44,958 nt of DNA from a candidate division WOR-3 bacterium (GTDB lineage: Bacteria > Hydrothermota > Tepidihabitantia > SM23-42 > JAOAFX01): the NCBI GenBank assembly GCA_039802205.1, contig JBDRWD010000016.1, positions 1-44,958 of the forward strand, read 5' to 3'. The position numbers and the translations under genes were made by a program. How positions within the stretch are numbered: position 1 is the first letter of the stretch; each line of letters starts with the position of its first letter. Shown piece by piece: positions 25,335 to 34,160 of the stretch. The notes under the pieces are model-generated. The model saw only the letters and a list, made by a program, of their open reading frames with translations, ran no database searches and was not told the DNA's origin.

Positions 25335-26101
25335 GTAAAATTTCCGAAGTTTTTGAAAGTCTTTCAAAAAAGAATGAAGCAGCACTGATCACCTACCTCA
25401 CCGCTGGTTATCCAACACTCGATGCTTCACTCAACTATATCAAAACCCTTGCCCAATACTCTGATATGATAGAAATCGGCGTTCCCTTCTCGGATCCGAT
25501 CGCCGATGGTAAAACCATCCAATTCTCCTCGCAGATTGCCCTCAAAAGTGGTGTCAACCTTGTTGAAATACTCAAACGGGTTGCAGGACTTGATATCAAA
25601 AAACCCATCATCCTTTTATCTTATCTCAATCCCTTAATCGCCCTGGGGATTGAAGAATCTTTTCGTAAGATGCAAAAGGCAAGAATTGCAGGGTTGATCG
25701 TTCCTGACCTGGTCATTGAAGAGTCAGAATTGCTGAAGGAGTTGGCTTTAAAATATTCAATCGATCTAATCCACTTGGTCGCCCCTACCTCGGATAAAAA
25801 AAGGATAAAATTGATCGGCGAGGCCACGAAGGGGTTTATCTATTGCGTTTCGGTTACAGGCACAACTGGGGTAAGAAAAAAGCTACCCTATAAATTACTT
25901 TCATTTATAAGTTTGGTAAAATCAATTGTTCAAAAACCTGTGGCAGTTGGTTTTGGCATCTCGCATCCTGGTCAGATAAAAAAATTGAGTAAAGTCGCCG
26001 ATGGGATAATAATCGGCAGCCGGATTATTGAAATCATAAGAAATCGCGAAGATTTAAATTTTCATCTTAAAAGATTTAAGCAGGCAACCATGCGTGGATG
26101 A
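25331..26101 (+). CDS. trpA: Tryptophan synthase alpha chain
   Basis: A (beta/alpha)8 barrel of 256 residues that cleaves indole-3-glycerol phosphate to indole and passes it to TrpB. The catalytic glutamate and aspartate are in [15 protein letters not shown]. Further family stretches are [26 protein letters not shown] and [12 protein letters not shown]. It overlaps trpB by 4 bases. A gap of 34 bases, the largest inside the operon, separates it from aroF. Confidence 0.97.
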   Translation: MSKISEVFESLSKKNEAALITYLTAGYPTLDASLNYIKTLAQYSDMIEIGVPFSDPIADGKTIQFSSQIALKSGVNLVEILKRVAGLDIKKPIILLSYLNPLIALGIEESFRKMQKARIAGLIVPDLVIEESELLKELALKYSIDLIHLVAPTSDKKRIKLIGEATKGFIYCVSVTGTTGVRKKLPYKLLSFISLVKSIVQKPVAVGFGISHPGQIKKLSKVADGIIIGSRIIEIIRNREDLNFHLKRFKQATMRG

Positions 26102-26135
26102 GCAAAGATTGTTTTTATCAACAAAAGGAGGTTTT

Positions 26136-27146
26136 ATGCTGGTCGTGATGCATAAAGATGCTACTGAAGAGCAAATAAAAAAAGTTTGCGCAATAGTAAG
26201 AGAGATGGGGCTAACCCCTCATCCGATAAAAGGTGCCCAGCGGGTGGCGATTGGTATTACCGGGAATAAGGAGATGGTCGACACCCGCAGGATTGAAAAT
26301 CTTGAGGGAGTTATAAATATCATCCATGTCACCCAACCCTATAAATTGACAAGCCGGGAGATGAAACCCGACGATACAAAGATAAAAATTAACGATGTTT
26401 TAATCGGGGACAAGAAGCCGGTGATAATCGCCGGACCTTGTGCAGTAGAATCAGAAGAACAGATGTTTGAAATCGCCCGGACAGTAAAGAAACTTGGTGC
26501 AGATATGTTACGCGGTGGTGCCTTCAAACCGCGAACCTCTCCTTATTCCTTCCAGGGGCTGGGTGAAGCAGGTTTGAAAATCTTACGCCAGGTAGCAAAT
26601 AAGGTCAACCTGCCGGTGGTATCGGAGGCGATTGATACCGAAGTATTCTCCCTTCTGGAAGAATATGTTGATGTCATCCAGATTGGCGCCCGCAACATGC
26701 AGAACTATGCATTATTAAAACGAGCAGGCAAGAGCAAAAAGCCGATACTCTTAAAGCGCGGCATGGCTTCCACAATTCAGGAGTTTCTCTTAGCGGCTGA
26801 ATATATCATGGCAGAAGGAAATTATCAAGTCATCCTCTGCGAACGGGGTATAAGGACCTTCAGCGATTTTACAAGGTTCACCCTTGATATAAGCAGCATT
26901 CCTGAACTAAAAAGGATATCCCACCTTCCGGTCATTGCCGACCCGAGTCATGCCTCGGGAAAAAGGGATATGGTATTGCCGCTGGCGCGGGCAGCAGTCG
27001 CAGCCGGTGCGGACGGGATAATGGTTGAAGTGCATAACAATCCGGAAAAGGCGCTTTCCGATGGACCGCAATCTCTCACCCTTGAAGATTTTGCTACATT
27101 CATGAGTGAACTACAAGCAATGGCAAAAATTCTTAAGAGATTGTAA
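26136..27146 (+). CDS. aroF: DAHP synthase, type I-beta with ferredoxin-like regulatory domain
   Basis: First step of aromatic synthesis: phosphoenolpyruvate plus erythrose-4-phosphate to DAHP. The protein has 336 residues. The N-terminal ~70 residues (VVMHKDATEEQIKKV, AIGITGN) form the ferredoxin-like domain that mediates Phe/Tyr feedback in the Thermotoga enzyme. The barrel follows with AGPCAVESEEQM, LRGGAFKPRTSPYSFQG, ILLKRGM, CERGIRTF and DPSHASGKR. I start at ATG 26136 with AAAGGAGGT; the reading from 26094 has no such site. It is the last gene of the operon, so pathway entry and end lie in one message. No clear terminator follows; a new promoter begins at 27157. Confidence 0.97.
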   Translation: MLVVMHKDATEEQIKKVCAIVREMGLTPHPIKGAQRVAIGITGNKEMVDTRRIENLEGVINIIHVTQPYKLTSREMKPDDTKIKINDVLIGDKKPVIIAGPCAVESEEQMFEIARTVKKLGADMLRGGAFKPRTSPYSFQGLGEAGLKILRQVANKVNLPVVSEAIDTEVFSLLEEYVDVIQIGARNMQNYALLKRAGKSKKPILLKRGMASTIQEFLLAAEYIMAEGNYQVILCERGIRTFSDFTRFTLDISSIPELKRISHLPVIADPSHASGKRDMVLPLARAAVAAGADGIMVEVHNNPEKALSDGPQSLTLEDFATFMSELQAMAKILKRL

Positions 27147-27156
27147 AATCTGAGTC

Positions 27157-27184
27157 TTGACATTAATAACCTTTTCCGTATAAT
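27157..27184 (+). promoter_or_regulatory. Consensus promoter of the phasin-like-ubiB pair
   Basis: TTGACA (27157-27162), 16 bases and TATAAT (27179-27184) match consensus at all 12 positions. Transcription should start near 27191, leaving a very short leader that is mostly the ribosome site AAAGGAG before ATG 27203. Confidence 0.8.
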
Positions 27185-27202
27185 TTTAGCAAAGGAGCAA
27201 CC

Positions 27203-27490
27203 ATGCGCGAAATTTTTAAGAATTCACTCTTAGTGGGTTTGGGGGTCGTAGGATTGGGTCGGAAGCGTCTGCTGAGGTTCTATAATACCTTAAAGAGTGA
27301 AGGTGAAACACTCAAAGAGGAGATCCCTTACCTTAAACGGCGCTGGTCAAAGATAGAATCACTTTCCCAAAAAATTGACGAAATGGGAACCAATCTCCGG
27401 GAAAGATTAAATCTCGCCACCCGGCGGGAGCTCGCTGAATTGAATAAAAAGATTGAAAAATTCCTCAAGCAGAAGTCGGTTGCCGAATAA
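27203..27490 (+). CDS. Small phasin-like coiled-coil protein
   Basis: A 95-residue protein with a short hydrophobic, glycine-rich N-terminus (LLVGLGVVGLGRKRL) and then a long charged amphipathic helix that should form a coiled coil (about 30-90). The pattern resembles phasin-family or PhaF-like proteins, but the match is by character and not by motif. It has its own consensus promoter and an AAAGGAG ribosome site, and lies 9 bases before ubiB. The pairing suggests it works with the kinase at the membrane, which is inference only. Confidence 0.7.
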   Translation: MREIFKNSLLVGLGVVGLGRKRLLRFYNTLKSEGETLKEEIPYLKRRWSKIESLSQKIDEMGTNLRERLNLATRRELAELNKKIEKFLKQKSVAE

Positions 27491-27499
27491 TATTTTCAC

Positions 27500-29101
27500 A
27501 TGTATCTCAACCCTTTCCAGCGGTTCAACCGCTACTTTCAAATCACCCGGACCCTTTTAAAATATGGTTTTGGAGAATATGTAAAGACTCTTCATCCCGC
27601 TTATCTCCTCGCCCATCTGGGGATTAGAAAAAGCCCACTTGCCATCCGGCCGATTCCCGAGCGGATAAGATTGCTGTGTGAAGAACTCGGACCCACCTTC
27701 ATCAAATTAGGACAGATCGCCTCCACACGCACAGATATCTTCCCCGAAGAATTTACTGAAGCATTGAGTCTGCTCCAGGACCAGGTAAAGCCTATCTCTT
27801 TTTCGGTGATGAAAGAAGTGATAGAAAGTGAACTTGGACCGATCAAGAAGATTTTCACCGAATTTAACGACAATCCCATTGGTTCCGCATCAATCGCACA
27901 GGTATATCTTGCCCGTTATCAGGATACCCCGGTGATCGTCAAGGTGCGCCGACCGAATATTGAGAAGGTGATAGAACTCGATATTGGGATGCTGCGACGG
28001 ATAGCGGCACTTGCGGAAATAAATATTCCGGGCATAAAAGAAAGAAAACCCCAGGAGCTGATTGATAGCTTCGCCCGGATGATTTACAAAGAATTGGATT
28101 TCTACAATGAAATCACCAACGCTGAGCGTTTTCGGGAGAACTTTGCCAGGGACCCAAGGATAAAAATTCCCCGGATATTTAAAGAAATCTCTACTTCCCG
28201 GGTCCTGGTTCAAGAATACATCGATGGAATAAAGATCAGCGACCTCAACCGAATCAAGGAAAATGGAATAAATCCTAAAATCATCGCCCGAAACGGTGCA
28301 GATATTTTTTTAAAACAAATTCTCATCGATGGTTTCTTCCACGCCGATCCCCATCCCGGTAATATCTTTGTGTTAAAGGACAACACCATTGTGCCCATTG
28401 ACTTCGGGATGGTGGGAAGAATATCCCCTCAGATGAAAGAGGAATTGGTAAATTTTGTATTGGGCGTCATCAATCGCGATGCCCGGAAGATTGCCCGGGT
28501 GATATTAAGATTGGGCGTGATCACGCGGCCTGTGGATCAGAACATGCTCCAGGAAGATATTCTTTATATTTTGGATAAATTCGAAGGTCGTTCCCTGAAA
28601 CAAGTTTCCGTAAAGGAGTTTGTCAAAGATTTGAACCGGGTGATAAGACACTACCAGATCACAATTCCGCAAGATTTGTTATACTTAGGCAAGACATTGT
28701 CCCAACTGGAATCCATCGGCCGGGAGCTGGATGCGGATTTTGATATAATAAAATTTGCCCGAAATTTTGCCTTTCAGCACAATCTGGGAGTTATTTCCGC
28801 GGAATTGCTCCTCAAGAAGGGGCGCCGGTGGTTTGAAGATATGATCACCACCATTCTTGATTTACCCGAAAATATAAACACCCTTTTTGATACAGTAAAA
28901 CGCATTGATAAAAAAGAAGAGATCCAAAAATCAGAAAAATATCTATACTGGTATCTCAGTGGGTTTGGTATATTGTTTACCTCCGCCTTGCTTATCCTTC
29001 TCATCGACCACCCACTGATAAAAGTGCTGAGCATCGCCGGAATTATATTCTCTTTTCTGGTGTTTGTGATCCAACTTTTACGTTCCTTCTTCTCTTATTG
29101 A
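27500..29101 (+). CDS. ubiB: ABC1/UbiB-family atypical protein kinase
   Basis: A 533-residue member of the ABC1/ADCK/UbiB family, ATPases/kinases linked to ubiquinone synthesis or lipid handling. It shows the KxGQ region (GPTFIKLGQIASTR), the alanine-rich loop GSASIAQVYLA, the ATP lysine in VIVKVRRP, the hinge EYIDGI, HADPHPGNIFV (catalytic loop) and IDFGMVGR (metal binding). Two C-terminal membrane helices (about 482-502 and 507-530) anchor it. No quinone genes lie nearby, so its pathway is open. The ATG at 27500 lacks a strong ribosome site and probably depends on coupling to the gene before it. Its stop codon lies within the promoter of the cobalamin operon. Confidence 0.92.
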   Translation: MYLNPFQRFNRYFQITRTLLKYGFGEYVKTLHPAYLLAHLGIRKSPLAIRPIPERIRLLCEELGPTFIKLGQIASTRTDIFPEEFTEALSLLQDQVKPISFSVMKEVIESELGPIKKIFTEFNDNPIGSASIAQVYLARYQDTPVIVKVRRPNIEKVIELDIGMLRRIAALAEINIPGIKERKPQELIDSFARMIYKELDFYNEITNAERFRENFARDPRIKIPRIFKEISTSRVLVQEYIDGIKISDLNRIKENGINPKIIARNGADIFLKQILIDGFFHADPHPGNIFVLKDNTIVPIDFGMVGRISPQMKEELVNFVLGVINRDARKIARVILRLGVITRPVDQNMLQEDILYILDKFEGRSLKQVSVKEFVKDLNRVIRHYQITIPQDLLYLGKTLSQLESIGRELDADFDIIKFARNFAFQHNLGVISAELLLKKGRRWFEDMITTILDLPENINTLFDTVKRIDKKEEIQKSEKYLYWYLSGFGILFTSALLILLIDHPLIKVLSIAGIIFSFLVFVIQLLRSFFSY

Positions 29102-29126
29102 CATAAGTTTTATTTTTGGATATAAT
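29098..29126 (+). promoter_or_regulatory. Consensus promoter of the cobalamin uptake operon
   Basis: TTGACA (29098-29103), 17 bases and TATAAT (29121-29126): all 12 positions match. The -35 overlaps the ubiB stop codon. Transcription should begin near 29133, just at the 5' side of the riboswitch. Confidence 0.85.
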
Positions 29127-29130
29127 CTCC

Positions 29131-29320
29131 AGCTGCGGGATGCAAGGGAAGTGCCGTGCGAATCGGCCGCAGTCGCCGCTACTGTGATGCCGGTGGATGA
29201 AAATCTGCCATGATTATGGCTAAAGTGTCATAATCATAGTCTGACCACAAAGCCACTGTGCTTTAGCACGGGAAGGCGGTCAGGCTGGACAAGCCAGGAG
29301 ACCTATCCCCAGCATCCTAA
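29131..29320 (+). ncRNA. Cobalamin (B12) riboswitch
   Basis: The B12 box AAGCCAGGAGACC lies at about 29291-29303. It is preceded by GGGAAGGCGGTCAGGCTGG, and the 5' part contains CGAATCGG and GCCGCTACTGTGATGCCGG, matching the conserved aptamer core. A P1 helix forms from GGATGC (29138-29143) and GCATCC (29312-29317). The gene that follows has a strong ribosome site, AAAGGAGGTG, after a small AAGGGAAATCCTT hairpin. Control of ribosome access when cobalamin is bound is therefore likely. It would turn down the BtuB- and BtuG-like genes when B12 is plentiful. Confidence 0.92.
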
Positions 29321-29351
29321 GGGAAATCCTTCGGACGAAAGGAGGTGCCCT

Positions 29352-31055
29352 ATGGCTTTCCCGATATTTTTTATCTTACTCATCTTTACCAACCCTGAAC
29401 CAATTTATGAATTAGATACAATATATATCACCGCCGCACGTTATAAAGTAGATCTTCTCCATGTGCCCTTCAGTATTACAATCTTACCTAAGGGAGAAAT
29501 TTCACTTGCCGAGCGCCTCTTAAAAAATTCAGGCATCAATCTGCTTGATTATGGGAATCTCACAACCATTTCGTTAAAAGGGCCGAGCAGCCGTTCGACT
29601 GCCATCGCCCTCAATGGAATTCCTCTGAACTCACCCCAGTCTGGTGACTTTGACATTTCTCTCCTTCCTTCTTACTTCATCGATGATGGATACATCGCTA
29701 GTTCCAATCTCGCAGGCATTCATACTTTTGGTAATCTCGGCAATACGGTAGCATTTTATACGAAGGAAAAAGAACGAAGTATAATTCTAAAAAGGGGTAG
29801 TTTTGGCAAGATCGCAGCTGGAGGAATCTGGACCCTATTTTCAAATACCGCAGGATTCTATATTGAGGACAATAAAAATAGATTTCCGTACAAGGATGAA
29901 TTTAATAACATCTCCTACCGGGAAAATGCTCATTATCAGCATGGGGCTGGATACTGGACATCAACCTTACCGTTCGCCATTAACCTATTTGCTACTTTCC
30001 GTGATGCTGATGTCCCTGAAAAGTTGGGTAGTATCGCCGGGCAACCCCATAAAAATGAAAAAGCTGTTATCGGTTCGCTCTCTTATGATACACAATCCAT
30101 CCGCTTTGGCGGTTCCGGGAATTTCTATCGCTTAGATTATTCAGACACAATCTTTGGTCAGGACCGGCATCAAGCCCTAAGCACCGCATTGGACTTATCC
30201 TTTAAATCTCAAAATAGGAATATAGCATTTTATTTAGAAAAAGAGGCGGTTTCCTCAACCAAGATTGGAAGTCATTCAAGAGATATCATTGGTATAGATT
30301 TTTTCCAGCAACATAAAATCAAATTGCTCACCGCGACTCCTTCGGCGAAGATGACCCTTACCAGTGATCGTCTTTTTGGTTTAAGCATTCTTTTGCCCGG
30401 TCTCTATTTCATTAAAGAAAACCTCGGGATTTATCACAATCTATCTTTCGGTTATCGCTACCCCACAATGAATGAACTCTACTGGCCGGAAGATAACTTT
30501 TCGGTGGGCAATCCAAATTTAAAAAGCGAAAAGGAAATCACCGTTGAATCCGGCTTCCGCTATATTGCGGCATACTTTCTGAAAGGAGAACTTTTCTTTA
30601 AATTTGGTCGAGATATAATAACCTGGATGCCGGGCGGAGATGGAAAATGGCGCCCGGTCAATTCTGCTCATTTCCGTGCCTGGGGCACGGACCTCTGTGG
30701 ATTTTTTGAAAAGCCATTAAAGTCATCTTTTGGTTTTAGCTTTTTCTGGGCTCGTAATGATGGGTCAGTATTGCCCTACCGGCCGTGTATTAATATCGTT
30801 TTAAATATTGAAAAGTCAAATTTCTTTGGCGAGACAATCATCATGTTAAGGCGACCCGCAAATCCATCGGGTGTATCATTCTTAGAAGATATTTACTTGT
30901 TAAACTTGGGTTATCATTGGAACCAAAGAATTATAAATCGCTCTTGTTTTATTGACCTGCGCCTTAAAAATATCCTTGATAAAAATTACCAATTTGTTGA
31001 AGGATATCCCCTGCCAGGAAGGCAATACGAAATCACCTTTAAAATAAATCTGTGA
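29352..31055 (+). CDS. btuB: TonB-dependent outer membrane receptor, BtuB-like
   Basis: A 567-residue outer membrane receptor, probably for cobalamin. A short signal peptide (about 1-15) is followed by a plug domain starting near ITAARYKVDLLHVPFSITIL, with LKGPSSRSTAIALNGIPLNSP. A relatively small beta-barrel follows, ending with LDKNYQFVEGYPLPGRQYEITFKINL, a typical TonB-receptor C-terminus. The B12 riboswitch directly upstream is the main evidence for substrate. The start ATG 29352 has AAAGGAGGTG. A BtuG-like lipoprotein follows 11 bases downstream. No BtuFCD inner-membrane transporter or TonB genes are in the window. Confidence 0.9.
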   Translation: MAFPIFFILLIFTNPEPIYELDTIYITAARYKVDLLHVPFSITILPKGEISLAERLLKNSGINLLDYGNLTTISLKGPSSRSTAIALNGIPLNSPQSGDFDISLLPSYFIDDGYIASSNLAGIHTFGNLGNTVAFYTKEKERSIILKRGSFGKIAAGGIWTLFSNTAGFYIEDNKNRFPYKDEFNNISYRENAHYQHGAGYWTSTLPFAINLFATFRDADVPEKLGSIAGQPHKNEKAVIGSLSYDTQSIRFGGSGNFYRLDYSDTIFGQDRHQALSTALDLSFKSQNRNIAFYLEKEAVSSTKIGSHSRDIIGIDFFQQHKIKLLTATPSAKMTLTSDRLFGLSILLPGLYFIKENLGIYHNLSFGYRYPTMNELYWPEDNFSVGNPNLKSEKEITVESGFRYIAAYFLKGELFFKFGRDIITWMPGGDGKWRPVNSAHFRAWGTDLCGFFEKPLKSSFGFSFFWARNDGSVLPYRPCINIVLNIEKSNFFGETIIMLRRPANPSGVSFLEDIYLLNLGYHWNQRIINRSCFIDLRLKNILDKNYQFVEGYPLPGRQYEITFKINL

Positions 31056-31066
31056 AAGGAGGTAAC

Positions 31067-32053
31067 ATGAAAAGATACTGGGTCCTTGGGCTTGTTGTTT
31101 TTTTCTTTCTCACCTGTGCCCGTAAGGTACCAGGGAAGGGCAATGTCTATATCCTTCTCCAGAATGTAAAAGGGGTCGATCTGTATGACCCCAGCAAAGA
31201 CAGCCTTTATACTGGGATTCTCTCCACTGGCGTTACTCCTAACTATCTGCTTTTTGGCGAAGATAAAGGATATATCGTCAATTCTGGATTTGGCGGGACA
31301 CCAAGCCTTCAAATCTTTAATGTTGAGAATAATGAATTAGTTGCCATCTATCCCCTCCCTCAAGGATCAAATCCCTATGCAGCGGCACTCGTGGGCAAGG
31401 AGATTTATGTCACCTCTTATACCTTCAACAAGTTATATATCCTTAACGAAGAAGGAACGATCGCTGATTCTTTACCTGTGGGGCGGTCTCCTGAAGGAAT
31501 AATCGCGGACAACAATAAAATCTATGTCGCCTGTGCCAATGTTACCTATGATACTGCAGGTTATCCGGTTTATAACGACGCCTATCTCTATATAATTGAA
31601 GGGAAGAATGTAAAAGATAGTATTAAGGTCGGTAAAAATTGCCAGTGGGTGGAAAAAGACGAAGATAATATCGTGGTCCTTTCTACCGGTGATTATGGAA
31701 TGACTCAGGCCGGACGGTTATATATCGTGCAGAATGAACAATTGAAGGATTCAATTGAAGTGGGCGGTGCACCAGGTTATTTTGTTGTCAAGGATAAAAA
31801 AGCCTATATCGTGGGCTGGGCTGATTCTTTAAAGATTGTGGATTTGACAAGCAAGAACATAAGGAAGATTGGACTGGACACCCTGGGTGGCTATATGGGT
31901 TGCGATATTGATGATGAGGGAAAAATTTTTGTTGTCCAGGGTGACTGGATTGGACAGAACAATACGCTGATCGTGATTGAAAACGAAACCATAACAAAGA
32001 GAATTCCTTTAGGGAATGCTACGGGTGCGAGTTTTGTGCGGGTAAAAGAATGA
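31067..32053 (+). CDS. BtuG-like beta-propeller lipoprotein, probable surface cobalamin binder
   Basis: A 328-residue protein with a signal peptide ending at a likely lipidated C17 (FFLTCARK; the lipobox is off consensus). It is otherwise built of YVTN/YncE-like beta-propeller blades, e.g. PNYLLFGEDKGYIVNSG, PYAAALVGKEIYVTSYTFNKLYILN and PEGIIADNNKIYVAC. In Bacteroides, the surface lipoprotein BtuG is such a propeller, binds B12 very tightly and sits on BtuB. Here the gene follows a riboswitch-controlled BtuB-like receptor in the same operon, which supports the same role. I start at ATG 31067 with AAAGGAGGT; the GTG at 31052 lacks a site. Confidence 0.8.
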   Translation: MKRYWVLGLVVFFFLTCARKVPGKGNVYILLQNVKGVDLYDPSKDSLYTGILSTGVTPNYLLFGEDKGYIVNSGFGGTPSLQIFNVENNELVAIYPLPQGSNPYAAALVGKEIYVTSYTFNKLYILNEEGTIADSLPVGRSPEGIIADNNKIYVACANVTYDTAGYPVYNDAYLYIIEGKNVKDSIKVGKNCQWVEKDEDNIVVLSTGDYGMTQAGRLYIVQNEQLKDSIEVGGAPGYFVVKDKKAYIVGWADSLKIVDLTSKNIRKIGLDTLGGYMGCDIDDEGKIFVVQGDWIGQNNTLIVIENETITKRIPLGNATGASFVRVKE

Positions 32054-32125
32054 TTTGCATCCTGGCAGGGGAAATTTAGCAACAAAGAGGATTCTCCATA
32101 AATTAAAGGAAACAAATTTTGGTTA

Positions 32126-32153
32126 TTGACAAAAGGGTTTTATGCTGTATAAT
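32126..32153 (+). promoter_or_regulatory. Consensus promoter of the GGDEF gene (leaderless geometry)
   Basis: TTGACA (32126-32131), 16 bases and TATAAT (32148-32153) match at all 12 positions, followed by 7 bases and ATG 32161. This places the promoter inside the longer open frame from TTG 32119, and so sets the true start at 32161. Confidence 0.8.
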
Positions 32154-32160
32154 CATTTTA

Positions 32161-34158
32161 ATGGAATTGCTATCCTTGCCCGAACGGCTCGCCGAAATTG
32201 CCCAATCCCTGTTGGAGCATTCATCGCTTGAAAAGACTTTTGATACCATCACTCGAACCGCCTGTTCCTTTTTTAATGCCTCGGCATCCGCAATTATGCT
32301 TTTTGATAGAGAAAAAGAGTATCTCACCATTGCCCATTCTACCAATCTCTCCAGCGAATATCTTAAGGTTGTAAAGGTGCGCAAAGGCGAAGAGATCTCG
32401 GGGAAGGTCTGTGTGGAGAAAAAACCGCGTTTTGTCCCTGATATTATTAAAGTTTTTCAGGAAAAAGGAGACTTATTCTCTATTGAATGGATTAAAAAAG
32501 AAGGGCTGGAATCTCTTGTAACCGCTCCGCTTTTATTAAAAGATGAATCCATCGGCTGTTTAAATCTCTATTATCGGGAGAAAATAGCTAATTTTGAGGA
32601 CTATCCTGCCCTGGATTTCTTCTGTAAACTCGCCGCCTTGGCAATTGAACACACCAAATTGATCAGTGAAATAGAAGAGAAATCAAAGATTGTAACGGAA
32701 TTGGAACATATAGGAATAACTCTAACCTCAACCTTTGATATCGCAAATATCCTTAAAGTCTTGCTTGCCTCAGCGATCAAAATTACCAATACAGATGCCG
32801 CGAGTCTTTTGGTGGTTGATGAACCCAAGAACATGGTGCTTGAAGCATATGAATTTTATAAAGAAAGCGGTCAGATAAATAAGTATAAAACTACTGCCCG
32901 CCTCACCAACGGTATTTCGGGAGAAGTAGTAAAAAAAAGAAAACCAGTGATAATCCCGGATTTAACAAAATATGAGAATGCCAATCCCGTAGCGTTACAA
33001 AAAGGAAGGAGGGCGGTCGTGGCGATGCCCCTGATTGCCCGGGAGAACCTCATTGGTATCCTTTATGTTGATTCATATACCCCCAGAGATTTTTCTTCCT
33101 CAGAAATTGAATATCTCCAGCTGTTATGTAGCCAGGCTGCGGTTGCCCTCGATAATACCCGATTATATACCCGAATTGCCCGGGAGGCTCAAGAGACAGC
33201 AATTCTTTATGAAGTGAGCAGAACATTTATTTCCACCCTTGATTTTGATGCCTTGTTGAAAAATATCCTCCGGCGCTTAACAGAGACTTTTGGTTATTTA
33301 AATCTTGCTATCTTCCTCGTCGATGAGGAAACCCAGACCTTGAAACTTTGTTCCTACATCAACTATCCTGAATCGGTAAAGGATATCGTAATAAAGATTG
33401 GTGCCACCGGTATCACCGGGCATGTTGCCGCAACCCGGGAGATGTATTACTCACCGGATGTATCAAAAGACCCATATTACATACCAGGTGTGAAAGAAGC
33501 CAAGAGCGAAGTTTGCTTCCCACTAATGATAGGTGATAAATTGATCGGTGTCCTGGATGTGGAAAGCCCAAAGATTGATGGTTTTACGCCCGACGATATA
33601 AAAATTCTCTCCACGCTCAGTGCCCAGATTGCCATTGCATTGGATAATGCCCGACTTTATGAAGAAGCAAAGCGGCTCTCCCTGACCGACCCCCTCACCA
33701 ATCTTCCCAACCGTCGGAGTTTTGAGATAATGATTGAAAATGAAATCAAAAGGGCTGAGCGTTATCGCCGACCATTTGCCCTCTTGATGATGGATTTTGA
33801 TAATTTCAAAAGTTATAATGATAAATTTGGGCATTCAGCAGGAGATGAGATATTGAAAAGATTTAGCAACCTTATGAAAGAAGCAATCCGGGATGTTGAT
33901 TTCTTGGGCCGCTACGGTGGCGATGAGTTCATTGCGGTATTACCGGAGACCGATGCCAATTTTGCCCTTGTTGTTGCTGAAAGAATTCGAAAAAAGATCG
34001 AAGCCGAAAAGCTTGATCCGCCGGTCACACTCAGCATTGGTATTGCCGTTTTTCCCAAGGACAGCCGGGAAAAACAAAAACTCATTGATCTTGCCGACCA
34101 CGCCTGTTATGAAGCGAAGGAGATGGGCGGCAATCGGGTCAATTTTGCCGGAGCTTAA
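32161..34158 (+). CDS. Triple-GAF diguanylate cyclase
   Basis: A 665-residue cytoplasmic signalling enzyme without membrane segments. Three GAF sensor domains (about 10-165, 185-345 and 350-500) precede a GGDEF domain (about 505-665) that makes cyclic di-GMP from two GTP. The active motif RYGGDEF is intact. RDVD lies at the position of the RxxD inhibitory site, so product feedback is likely. DPLTNLPNRR and MDFDNFKSYND are the metal- and substrate-binding stretches. The GAF ligands are unknown. The start is ATG 32161 by promoter placement. The protease gene follows 2 bases after the stop, so the two may be co-transcribed. Confidence 0.93.
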   Translation: MELLSLPERLAEIAQSLLEHSSLEKTFDTITRTACSFFNASASAIMLFDREKEYLTIAHSTNLSSEYLKVVKVRKGEEISGKVCVEKKPRFVPDIIKVFQEKGDLFSIEWIKKEGLESLVTAPLLLKDESIGCLNLYYREKIANFEDYPALDFFCKLAALAIEHTKLISEIEEKSKIVTELEHIGITLTSTFDIANILKVLLASAIKITNTDAASLLVVDEPKNMVLEAYEFYKESGQINKYKTTARLTNGISGEVVKKRKPVIIPDLTKYENANPVALQKGRRAVVAMPLIARENLIGILYVDSYTPRDFSSSEIEYLQLLCSQAAVALDNTRLYTRIAREAQETAILYEVSRTFISTLDFDALLKNILRRLTETFGYLNLAIFLVDEETQTLKLCSYINYPESVKDIVIKIGATGITGHVAATREMYYSPDVSKDPYYIPGVKEAKSEVCFPLMIGDKLIGVLDVESPKIDGFTPDDIKILSTLSAQIAIALDNARLYEEAKRLSLTDPLTNLPNRRSFEIMIENEIKRAERYRRPFALLMMDFDNFKSYNDKFGHSAGDEILKRFSNLMKEAIRDVDFLGRYGGDEFIAVLPETDANFALVVAERIRKKIEAEKLDPPVTLSIGIAVFPKDSREKQKLIDLADHACYEAKEMGGNRVNFAGA

Positions 34159-34160
34159 AT

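Noticed and set aside
32119-32160. Longer GGDEF reading from TTG 32119
   Set aside because: The extra codons lie across a perfect TTGACA/TATAAT promoter; ATG 32161 sits 7 bases after the -10, so the extension is not transcribed as coding sequence.
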